Source of the DNA: Pantoea trifolii | GTDB taxonomy: Bacteria; Pseudomonadota; Gammaproteobacteria; Enterobacterales; Enterobacteriaceae | Assembly: GCF_024506435.1 (NCBI RefSeq) | Contig: NZ_JANIET010000003.1 | Location: 59,764 to 123,763 of the forward strand | Direction: 5' to 3' | DNA length: 64,000 nucleotides | Shown here: positions 46,631 through 55,176 of the stretch, piece after piece | Layout of the letters: every line of letters starts with the position of its first letter | Position numbering within the stretch: position 1 is the first letter of the stretch | The notes under the pieces: model-generated | Seen by the model: only the letters and a program-made list of their open reading frames with translations | Told to the model about the DNA's origin: nothing | Database searches by the model: none | Position numbers and translations under genes: made by a program

Positions 46631-47338
46631 ATTACACCTTGATATTAAATGAATTCTTAGCTGTTATCGGCATTTTCACAGCATCCTTTAACAGCCATCG
46701 GTTGAATCAATTTACTGTCATTCCCCTTTCAGAAAGCAGCCCACCGGCATCAGTATCGACTTTTGCACCCAGTCGATCATCCTCCTGCCCGACCGCCGTT
46801 TAAGCAGCGGCCTTTCAGGCGCAAAGAAGCCAGATGGTCGCAGACGAAAGAAAGAACCCGCAGCTAAAGCTACCAGCAATGAAGAACTAATTAGTTACAA
46901 CACCCATTAATCAGCCACTACTGATCCGGCCCTCCGGGCCGGGCGGCGGGGGCTCGTCAGTAGGGGCAACCGGGGTCCAGGTACGGTGCGGGTCTGGGTG
47001 GAGAGGGGCGCGCGGTTTCAGAATAGCCTATGGTGATATGGTTAAAGTATTTTGTATGTTGTAACTATAATGTAGTAAGGCAAATTTATACTCAAACTCC
47101 TTAATCCTTATCGCTTCAATACTGACTCAGTCAGTTCTGACTTGCATATCATTTGCCCTACCCTACACCAATATATTGCTTCATTCAGAAACAAAACTGA
47201 GACATGATAATTACTTCCCTGAGCGGAGTTGTAGCAAAGGAGTAGCTAGTGGAATTTTTAATGAACTCACCAATAAACACATCATCATCGATTGTACTGA
47301 TGGGGATGATTGGGCTCTCACTATGAGGTTCTCCACCG
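46631..47338. other. Intergenic with degraded sequence
   Basis: About 700 bp with no supported gene. It includes a GC-rich stretch (46921-47010, GGGCCGGGCGGCGGGGG-like) beside AT-rich sequence, a sign of a junction between segments of different origin. If a HigB toxin once preceded the HigA-like gene it should be here, but no convincing remnant was found. Confidence 0.4.
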
Positions 47339-47638
47339 ATGAAGCAACATACCCCTCCCCATCCGGGCACACTGGTTGCGGATAATATCGCTGCGCTAAA
47401 CCTGTCACTGCATGAAGTTGCAGTGGCTCTCAACGTGTCGTCGTCGAGGCTTCAGCGTATAACCAAACAACAGATTGCGATCAGCCCTGAAATGGCGGTA
47501 CGTCTGTCCTACGTTATTGGCAGTTCGCCAGAGTGGTGGCTGCGGATGCAGGATGCTTACAGCTTGTACCATGCCAAGCAAAAAGTTGATTTATCCCGAC
47601 TGAAACCATTGTCAACTGCTCAAGGTAGCAACTCATAG
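47339..47638 (+). CDS. HigA-type antitoxin-like HTH protein
   Basis: 99 residues of the HigA/VapI XRE family: PPHPGTLVADNIAALNLSLH, the HTH VAVALNVSSSRLQRI, SPEMAVRLSYVIGSSPEWWLRMQ. Such proteins repress their own operon and neutralise HigB, which is normally encoded just upstream. No HigB gene is visible, so this is an orphan or a domesticated regulator. Several usual residues are changed (ITKQQIAISPEM for LLNGK-type). The ribosome site is poor, so expression is uncertain. Confidence 0.75.
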   Translation: MKQHTPPHPGTLVADNIAALNLSLHEVAVALNVSSSRLQRITKQQIAISPEMAVRLSYVIGSSPEWWLRMQDAYSLYHAKQKVDLSRLKPLSTAQGSNS

Positions 47639-48498
47639 CGGTAACATAAGAAGCAGAGTATGTGTGCCTTTAGGCATACCTTAAGGCAGGCAAGCTATAC
47701 AAATAAATTTAATTAATAGCTCGTTGCTGCTTCCTGTTAACACGATATATTAATTCTAAAAAATGGTGCTTGATAACGGCATCAAAGCCGATCTGTTATT
47801 TAACCGACGCCAGCAGCGTCTCGAAGAAAAGCTGATAAAGTCCTCTGATACTTACAGTTGCTTTCGATGCCGCCGCCATACATGTAAGAATAGTATACAG
47901 AAGCTGGGAGGTACAATTTCGTTACGCAATCCTTGACCTCAGCGGCGCAGTAATCGTACAGGTCCTACCCTTCTGAAAATGGAACTAAAGTGGTGATACG
48001 CTATTTTGAGAGATAAAACTTGGCGAGTTGCTGCTATTACTAACATACACAGCGGACACGCCCCTGAAGACGCTGGCACATAGCGCACGTTGGTTAGTGC
48101 TTAATGAGAAGGTGATGAAAAAATGCAGTACGTTAGTCGGACGCGGTAAAAAAACATATATGTAACTCAGCAAAGAAATGCAGACGCAACTGGATAAATC
48201 TCTCCAAATCAATGTCGATAATCGTTCCGAAAAGATATGATACCATATTAGCCTGAAGTTGCTTAAGAAAGAAAACGATATGCCGCCGCTCTCATATTGT
48301 ACGATCTTGAAATGATGAATCCTCACCACTTGGGTGAGACGACTATTGTGTGTTTTGCCGAACAGTGGGAATGATTAATTAAAATGCGATCATCCACATG
48401 GACTTCGCGGTGGGAAATAATGCCAGTCCTCCGGGAATCATTTCCCCACATTCAGGATTAATTTATTTTAAGACATTCACCGTGTTAAAGTCTATTTG
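47639..48498. other. Decayed coding-like stretch
   Basis: About 860 bp with fragments that look once coding on the plus strand in several frames (for example TLAHSARWLVLNEKVMKK and STLVGRGKKTYM near 48080-48165), interrupted by stops. No family could be named. No intact gene is present. Confidence 0.35.
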
Positions 48499-49080
48499 TC
48501 ACTTTTCCGGATAGGAAAAAACAGCTGGCTCATCGTCATAAAATGAATATTCAAAATCTAGAACTTTTTCTATATATGCATCGAGGCTGAGGAAGCCGTG
48601 TAAATCGGCCAGATAGCCGTTTACTTTCAAGAACTCTTTCAAATAACTCAGTAAATATTCCTCATCCAGATCATCCCATTTTGCTTCCATGTGTTCAAGT
48701 GTGTTGGCCGGATCCTTGAGATAGGAAATAATATCATCATAGTTCAGTTGCCCTGAATCATGGTCAACTTTACCGAATTCGAAGAGTGCATCAAAAAAGT
48801 CTAGGACGCTGGAGCTAAGTATGCTGTTGCTAGCATTATAAGCTCCTGTTTTTTCACCATACCAGTCCCAGAACATTTCAGCCATGTCTATCGACTTTTC
48901 TTCAATAGCTTCTTCCCTAAGATTCTTTACATCACGTGGATTTTCCATGTCGATGAATTCATGGAGTTTAAGCGTCCTTTCTTCTCGCGTTTTCTTTACT
49001 CGCGTTTTCTTTACTGCAGTAGCCGAGCGCTTTCTTGGATCACCTGATACCTTTTTCCCACTCTTCTTTTTAAAACTCAT
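48499..49080 (-). CDS. Hypothetical acidic protein with basic N-terminus
   Basis: 193 residues. The first 45 are very Lys/Arg-rich (MSFKKKSGKKVSGDPRKRSA...), the rest acidic and helical (MAEMFWDWYGEKTG, VLDFFDALFEFGKV, WDDLDEEYLLSYLKEF). ATG 49080 has AAAGGGG eight bases upstream, so the longer frame from 49116 is unlikely. No signal peptide or membrane segment. I do not recognise a family. A nucleic-acid-binding tail on an acidic body is suggested, nothing more. AT-rich like its surroundings. Confidence 0.6.
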   Translation of the reverse strand: MSFKKKSGKKVSGDPRKRSATAVKKTRVKKTREERTLKLHEFIDMENPRDVKNLREEAIEEKSIDMAEMFWDWYGEKTGAYNASNSILSSSVLDFFDALFEFGKVDHDSGQLNYDDIISYLKDPANTLEHMEAKWDDLDEEYLLSYLKEFLKVNGYLADLHGFLSLDAYIEKVLDFEYSFYDDEPAVFSYPEK

Positions 49081-49500
49081 TTTGTGCCCCTTTTTAAAGT
49101 GAATATACCGCGCCATTTAGAGTGCCCCACTACATATGATCGTAGTGAAAAACTAACGAAATGGATGGATGACCATGATAACTTATACTCTCATGCGGAA
49201 TTGAAAAAGAAATTATCCAAAGCACAGCAGATTGCGGCTACTTATGAACTAACAGTGCCTATTTATTAAGAGGAAATTCCACTGATATTGTTTTCCCTGC
49301 CACATAGGGTGCAAAGCCTAAGCGAGATACAAATAAGACAAATCAAAACAAAAAGCAATTATTAACGATCTAACTGTACATCCACACCAAAATGCTAGAC
49401 GTTGCCCCAGTTCTGGATCAGCAAGCCTTGACAAAATTGCAGACAAAGTGACCTATAGGATTTCTGTAGGTACTTAAAAAATCTCAGATAGAACCCCATA
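49081..49500. other. Intergenic, short ORF fragment
   Basis: No strong gene. A frame ending at 49269 (HAELKKKLSKAQQIAATYEL) has protein-like helical composition but no convincing start. The rest is AT-rich and leads into the repeat array. Confidence 0.3.
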
Positions 49501-49805
49501 GGATTAACTATAGGAAACCTTAGGAAACCTTAGGATTAACCATAGGAAACCTTAGGAATTGCCACGGTAACCTATAGATTGAATATTCATGGGGCTTAGA
49601 ATTCCTATTATTTTCCTATGAGTTTCCTAAGGGTTTACCATAGGATTCCTAACATTTTCCTATGAGTTTCCTAAGGGTTTACCATAGGATTCCTAACATT
49701 TTCCTATGAGTTTCCTAAGGTTTTACCATAGGATTCCTAACATTTTCCTATGAGTTTCCTAAGGGTTTATCATAGGATTCCTAACATTTTCCTATGAGTT
49801 TCCTT
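49501..49805. repeat. 44-bp tandem repeat array with CCTATG/CATAGG motifs
   Basis: Four near-identical 44-bp units start at 49611, 49655, 49699 and 49743, plus a partial fifth at 49787-49805. Each holds CCTATGAGTTTCCTAAGG and CCATAGGATTCC, so it has internal dyad symmetry. To the left (about 49501-49560) the same motifs appear in reverse orientation (AACCATAGGAAACCTTAGGA). The layout resembles iterons or a centromere-like binding array. No replication or partition gene is next to it. Confidence 0.9.
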
Positions 49806-50141
49806 GAATTTTCAAAAGGCGATGCACTTTCAATGTTATCTTAAGACATTGTTCTTGCAATATTTTTTCGAAAAAAAACAATCTTGCGTAAGGTGTGTGT
49901 GTGGTTTGAACTTTAAATCCTTGGGCAAGCGGGCAATTTCTAGATTACATAGGATTTAAAACAAGAAAAATTATTTCGCAGCGCATAGAAAATTGATTTA
50001 AAAAATAAAAAAGAAAGATATATAGGCTATAGATTACAAATAAACGAGTTAATCTCCAATTGGATACTTGACTACCCATCATTGTATTATCAATATGAAA
50101 GCGAAGCTTTACTTCATTGGTTTCCAAATTTAAGGTGTAAT

Positions 50142-50190
50142 ATGAACAATGAACAATGAACAATGAACAATGAACAATGAACAATGAACA
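50142..50190 (+). repeat. Seven 7-bp repeats (ATGAACA) at a start codon
   Basis: Seven perfect ATGAACA units. Every unit holds an ATG, and 7 bp is not a multiple of 3, so unit gain or loss shifts the frame. ATGs in the first five units read only MNNEQ-stop; the one at 50177 opens the dNTPase frame. Confidence 0.95.
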
Positions 50191-51400
50191 AATCAAGACT
50201 TTTGCGAAAAATCAAGAGCAAAAACTCATCGACGCGCTTGAGCCTAGTCGTGAGCATACTGATGTCAGTAATGAAACGCGAAATAGAGATGATTACCAGC
50301 GAGACTATGCACGAATACTATATTCGTCCTCATTTCAACTACTTCAGGGAAAAATCTGCTATTTGAAATTACTCCTGATAAATTCACCAGAAACCTACTA
50401 ACTCACCGCTTTGAAGTCGCCCAGATTGCATGAAGCATGGCATTAGTTCTAGAACTTCAATATCCCGTAGTTGTTGAGCTGGCAGCCTAGCACATGACAT
50501 AGGGAGCCCCCCTTCGGACACTCGAGCGAAAAGATGCTCAATATCCTACTCGATGGAATTGGCGAATATGAAAGACACGCCCAGGCGTTTTGTATTTTGA
50601 GAAAACTCGAAAAAAATTATGCATGCTGTGCTGGTCTGAATCTCACCCACCGCAGCATGCTGTCAATCATCAAATACCCTAATAAAAAATACCCTGCAGA
50701 TAAATTCCTTTATGATGAAGACTACGCCTTCTACGCGCAGTTACTTAAAAAAAAGCAAATGGTCCTTGAGGAAGGTGAGAGAACTATTGATGCGCAGATC
50801 ATGAATCTTGCCGATTAAATAGCACATGCAGCACATGATCTCGAGGATGCACTTAGCTGGAACATGGTGACTATTGAAGATATTGAGTATGAATTTCTTA
50901 ACTCACTAAATTACAACGTTGCTATATGTCACTTCAGTTAACTTGTTAGTAAGCCTAAGAAAACTGCAGTTAAATAGAAACCCCTGAAGTCTTCTGAAGA
51001 ATTTGCAATTACTTTCTGTAAAGAGCCGGCATCAAATATTGTCAACCACCTTGTCATGGATATTTCAGTAGTCAAAAATGAAGGTAGTTTTGAAGAGCTT
51101 GGTTATGGTGAGCTACCGGCGCTTGCTGAGGGGCTCCAAAAATTGGTCTCGGAAGTCATTATGCGCAAAAGAAATATAATGCCCCAAGAAATAAAAGGAG
51201 ATAAAATCATCAAAGATTTATTTCATTTTTATATTTCCGATCATAACTATAAGTTTTTGTCACCTGAGCTTAAATCTACTTTTTCATATAATCAAACATC
51301 CCAGTATGATGCTAGAAAGGCGCGAGCTGTGGCTGATTACATTTCAGGTATGATGGACATATTCGCCGTCAAAGAATGGAAAAACCTCTGTGAAAAATAA
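50177..51400 (+). pseudogene. Decayed dNTP triphosphohydrolase (Dgt-like)
   Basis: Pieces of a dGTPase-type HD-domain enzyme, which degrades dNTPs. The start reads NRDDYQRDYARILYSSSFQLLQGK (50177-50350). A frameshift follows, and the next piece FEITPDKFTRNLLTHRFEVAQIA continues in another frame, then a stop. The HD region is degraded near 50460-50510. Intact pieces follow at 50534-50818 (ILNILLDGIGEYERHAQAFCILRKL, LNLTHRSMLSIIKYPNKKYP) and at 51056-51400 ending RKARAVADYISGMMDIFA. At least three lesions. dNTPases can deplete nucleotides as a phage defence, so this may be a dead defence gene; its 7-bp repeat start hints at phase variation when it was alive. Confidence 0.85.
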
Positions 51401-51609
51401 TACGAGTAATAGCCGAGTGTGAAGCGGTCTTCATGCTAAGTTTGCGCCTCCAGTGCAACAGTCTTGATTTAGTGGACCAACAGCTTAGAAGCCAGTAGGT
51501 TGTTTACGCTCGTATAAACAAGCAGCGCATCTACACACCTATTAATTCTGTATTATCTTCCTAGCAAAAGGGAGTCAAAGATTATGGCAGGGTTAACCCG
51601 TGCCTTTTT

Positions 51610-53318
51610 CTGCTCCTTATTCGGGCTTATAGACCAACAGGCACAACACATTTTTCCTTTCCAGCAAACATGCCCTTGTGAATATCCGACCTGCTACAGT
51701 TCCAATCCTTAAGCACACCCTTAACAGCATCCCCGCAGGCAAGATCGCGGCCAGTCTTCCGCTCGGTTTCAGCAGCTCAGCCGCCGCTTTCAGATGCGCC
51801 AAGGCAAGGCATTAGCAGTACGGCGGATTCATTACCACCAAGTCAAAACGCTCGCGCACCTCCTGCACCACTGCAAAATCACCTTCGATCACGTTAAAGC
51901 CTTTCGCCCCCTACACGCGGCAGTGCAGCGCTGCAGCGGTGAAATCTCCACACAAGTTGTCTGCGCCATCGGCATCAGGTCAGCAAGCCCGCCCATGCCA
52001 GCGCTCGGCTCCAGCCACTTGTCACCCGCCTGGATGGCCACCTCATCAAGCAGCAGCGAGGCAAGCACCTCGGGCGTCGGGTAAACTGGTGTGTTTTCTG
52101 ATCCGGCAATGCACCGCTCAGCTGTATATCCTGAATCGCTGTGGTCGGGTCATAGTCGAACTCAAACCAGGTCAGCGCATTGATGTTCTTCTTCACGCCG
52201 CCCAGGCTCATGAGTACTTTCTCCGCTTCGGCGCGTGCGGCCTTGTCTCCGTCCCGGTAACCTTTAAAGCGGCAGTTAAACGGGTTCGTTGTAATCGGCT
52301 CGCGCGGTTGGTCCCAGCGATTAGCCTGAAAAGGCGTTGTGCGCTCTATTTCAAGCTCGCTCAGTTCTGCGAGCACGGAGAAAGGCAGGAGATTGGATTG
52401 CAGCGCAAAGGATTTTGCCTTGCTTCGCGGCTTCTGACGATGCTCCGCCGGAATGGCCGCCGGATGCAGGAAGGCCAGAATGTCATTGAGGCGCCAGGCC
52501 ATGTCGGGATGAATTTCCAGATGTGCCGTGCCTTTCAGGAAGGCTTTGACGCGCAGCGCGCCGCCATCGAGCGTGAGCCACTCCCCGGCGCGACTGCGGG
52601 CAATCTGCAAAATTTTGTCGGTGGTGCGGTAGCTGGTGGGATCGCGCCCCATGAATTTAGCAATCACCTGGCGCAAATCGTCTATGTAGCCCGTGCGCTG
52701 GTAGTTATTGCCGCCCCACTCGTCATAGACGCGCGCCATGATCATGCGCTTGCCGAAGCCTTCCGGGCGGTTCGTGACGTGTTCACCGGAGAGATTGCGA
52801 AAGATGCCGTCCACACGCTCAGAGAAAAACTTCTCACGCGAAAACAGCAGCTCGGAGAGCGTGGAACGCACGGTAGCCTCTTCAAAGTCTGGCGCTTTCA
52901 TCTCGCGGATCTGCTCGTTCCACTCGTTGCGGCGATCGTTGGGCATGTACTCGTACACGTCCGTCAGGTTTAACGCCTACTGCCAGTAGGCCGCATTCAG
53001 CGACGCGACAGCACCCGTGACGTTAAACACCTCCCCCACGGAAAAACCGTAACCACCCCGGCGGCCGCTCAGGTTGCCGCTGATAAAGTGCGCCACCGCA
53101 GGCGTGTTCTCACTACTGGTCACTGCGCCTGCAATTTCCCCGATAATGGCGCGGGTGTGCTGGTAGCGCCCCAGCAGCGAATCCACCAGATCGGACTCAA
53201 CCGGCGCAAAGAAGCCCTCACCCAGCACCTCACCCGCCTGACTCAAATCGCACTGGACTTTAAAAACCGATGATTCTTTAGATTCTGAAGCCGTGGTGTT
53301 GATGTTCTGCTGTGACAT
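51610..53318 (-). pseudogene. Broken DUF4942/N6-adenine methyltransferase gene
   Basis: On the minus strand an N-terminal part (53318-52977, MSQQNINTTASESK ... AAYWQ) runs in frame through a TAG at 52974-52976 into a DUF4942 body (TDVYEYMPNDRRNEWNEQI ... FEFDYDPTTAIQDIQ, to about 52090). A frameshift follows. The methyltransferase part then lies in other frames: LASLLLDEVAIQAGDKWLEP, SAGMGGL, and the catalytic NPPY in FDLVVMNPPYC at about 51815, with further stops. Intact relatives are common on enterobacterial plasmids, with a presumed DNA-modification role. At least three lesions kill it. Confidence 0.87.
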
Positions 53319-53783
53319 GTTGTTTCTCCTGTTTGCGTTTACGTGATGTTTCTCTGAGTTCCTCGCCGTGAGGGCAGAACAGGCACGCGGGCATCAGGCA
53401 GAACGCAGGGGAAAACGACAAAGCCGCAGCCCGCAGGGACCGGGTGCAGACGTTTAGCAAGGCGACCCTTGCGTGAGGCCGCCCGTGTGGCAGGTTTCTG
53501 CACGGCGAAGGGGCTCAGGAGAACGAAACAGGAAGGCAGATGATGAACAGGACACAGCCCCGGACGGCAGCTATACGTCGGTCCGGTCTTTAGCGTCCAC
53601 GGATTGTGTGGCCAGTGAAGGCGCTGGCGGTAAGCGAGCTGCAGGGTTTGGGGTTTCGCATTCGCCATCAGACCCCAGCCGCCAGGCCCGAAACGCAGCC
53701 CTTCGCGGTTCGGCGAAGCTTGCCGGCCTGCCGGTTAGCGCAGTCGGGCTGACGACCCGCCTGCCGGGGAGCCAAAGGAGATC
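53319..53783. other. GC-rich upstream region of the DUF4942 gene
   Basis: About 460 bp, clearly richer in G+C than the flanks, with no gene that can be supported. It resembles the GC-rich leader regions found before DUF4942/anti-restriction genes on enterobacterial plasmids (recalled, not checked). Promoters for both directions may lie here. Confidence 0.4.
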
Positions 53784-53852
53784 ATGAAGAAGCCATTATT
53801 GCTTCGCGCAGTTCAGAGTGAGTATTCAGTGGGTGACTACGTTTTCTGGTAA
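53784..53852 (+). CDS. Possible 22-residue peptide
   Basis: ATG at 53784 has a good AAAGGAG site a few bases upstream and opens a 22-codon frame (MKKPLLLRAVQ ... GDYVFW). Two terminator-like hairpins follow. It could be a leader peptide or the start of a lost gene. Low confidence. Confidence 0.25.
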   Translation: MKKPLLLRAVQSEYSVGDYVFW

Positions 53853-53875
53853 ATGAATGTCCCAGGGTGTGAAGC

Positions 53876-53900
53876 AGAGGCGGCTAAAGCCGCTCTGTTT
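53876..53900 (+). terminator. Terminator-like hairpin
   Basis: Stem around AGGCGGCT/AGCCGCTCT followed by TTTT, just after the short ORF. Confidence 0.6.
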
Positions 53901-53907
53901 TAATCAA

Positions 53908-53938
53908 AAGGGAGCAGGTCACTAGGTCTTGCTCCCTT
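53908..53938 (-). terminator. Terminator of the nuclease gene
   Basis: Perfect 9-bp stem AAGGGAGCA/TGCTCCCTT with a 13-base loop, about 14 bp beyond the stop of the PD-(D/E)XK gene. On the minus strand a TTTTG run follows. Confidence 0.75.
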
Positions 53939-53951
53939 CTCCTCATTAGCG

Positions 53952-54944
53952 TTATTCAGGGCGTTGCGCGGTTATTTTATAACCAAGATTTTCAAACGTT
54001 GTAATCAGTCGCTGAATAGAGCCGATACTCCATTGGTTGGTAATCAGCACCGTCTCACCAGAGATGAGCTCAATGGACGCCTCATGAAAACGCTTTCGTC
54101 GTGACTGACTGACGTCGGATTCCGACTTTATAAGACTGCGATGAATATCCTTTCCAAAGATCGATACAACAGAGTTGATGTTCTCCGGCTCATTCTCCGC
54201 TATCCAGTCGCTCATAAGCTCAAAAGCCAGGTTTCGCTTATTGTATGCCGCGCCTTTAAACACAAATTTAGAATAATCCTTCTCCGATTTTTCATTTGCC
54301 TTCAAGGCTTCTATTTCTTTGCGCTTTTGTCGGACAAGGAAATCTTTTGCCTCTGGCAACGGGATTATTTGTTCGAAATTCACCAGCAGCTTGTCTAGAT
54401 GCAGATATGGACTTAACCTGAAACAGCTGATACTAAGGCCATTGTTGTTAAGCCACAGGACTGTGTTTGTGATCTCTTTAGAGAAATCAGCCGATATTAA
54501 AACAATCCGGACTTGCGTATTAAAGTCAGCAATTTCGCTTTCTTCTCTCTCACAGAAATTGAAGATTTCATTCTCTGAATTTTTCTCAACACCTTCTTTA
54601 TCGAGATATTTTTGATAGCACTCAGCAGCTTCATGAAAAGTCATTTGCGAAACCATGGCAGCATACCTTACGGCTTGAAGCTCCATATGGGCGCCGTGCT
54701 CATCACGTTTGAGCTCAATGACGACCAGATTGAAATTTTTATCGATGCAGAGCAAATCGATCCTGCGCTGACTGTCCTCCCAGTTATTAAACTCTTCCTG
54801 TATGACCATGCAGTCAGGAACGAAATGGCTGATATTTCTGGCTAAGGCCGACTGGATATCTCTGCGTTCCAGAATGGATTCGCGCACAAACGTCGTTTTC
54901 GACACTGCCCGAAATTCCTTCTCTTCTAAGGTGAACAACCCCAT
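53952..54944 (-). CDS. PD-(D/E)XK nuclease family protein (DUF91/NucS-like)
   Basis: 330 residues. The N-terminal half holds a PD-(D/E)XK core: Asp63 in QRRIDLLCIDKN, Glu77-x-Lys79 in VVIELKRDEHG, and a following Gln/Tyr helix (QAVRYAAMVS). This is the arrangement of NucS/DUF91-type endonucleases. The C-terminal half (from about residue 215) is a separate domain with FAFELMSDWIAEN-like helices and RRKRFHEASIELISG. Not obviously secreted or membrane bound. It lies 230 bp downstream of the Shango-type operon on the same strand and may be an added effector or an independent defence gene. Confidence 0.82.
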   Translation of the reverse strand: MGLFTLEEKEFRAVSKTTFVRESILERRDIQSALARNISHFVPDCMVIQEEFNNWEDSQRRIDLLCIDKNFNLVVIELKRDEHGAHMELQAVRYAAMVSQMTFHEAAECYQKYLDKEGVEKNSENEIFNFCEREESEIADFNTQVRIVLISADFSKEITNTVLWLNNNGLSISCFRLSPYLHLDKLLVNFEQIIPLPEAKDFLVRQKRKEIEALKANEKSEKDYSKFVFKGAAYNKRNLAFELMSDWIAENEPENINSVVSIFGKDIHRSLIKSESDVSQSRRKRFHEASIELISGETVLITNQWSIGSIQRLITTFENLGYKITAQRPE

Positions 54945-55176
54945 ACATTCTCCATGTAAGACATTTAAAAGTTAACGAAATAAGCTCAGCACCATTGACA
55001 TGCTCCCGGTTAATTGACACAAAGCGCTGCTAGCAATGTCCGCAGATCGCTCAAAGCAGACCTAATTTGCAGCAACACTAATCATTCCCAGTCAGCCACA
55101 GTAGTCAGGCCCGAAGCGCCGCTTCTGTGAGTTCGATGAAAGCTTAACGGCTCTACTTACAGCAAACGTAAGCAGA
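54945..55176. other. Intergenic between helicase and nuclease genes
   Basis: About 230 bp with no gene. It likely holds the nuclease promoter and the end of the helicase operon; no clear terminator seen. Confidence 0.4.

Noticed and set aside
49501..49805. CRISPR-like appearance of the 44-bp repeats
   Set aside because: The units are directly adjacent with no variable spacers, and no cas genes are present; it is a tandem array, not CRISPR.
51939..52973. 344-codon plus-strand open frame
   Set aside because: It is the complement of the DUF4942 gene, which shows recognisable protein sequence on the minus strand; the plus-strand translation has the Ala/Arg/Ser-rich look of a shadow frame.
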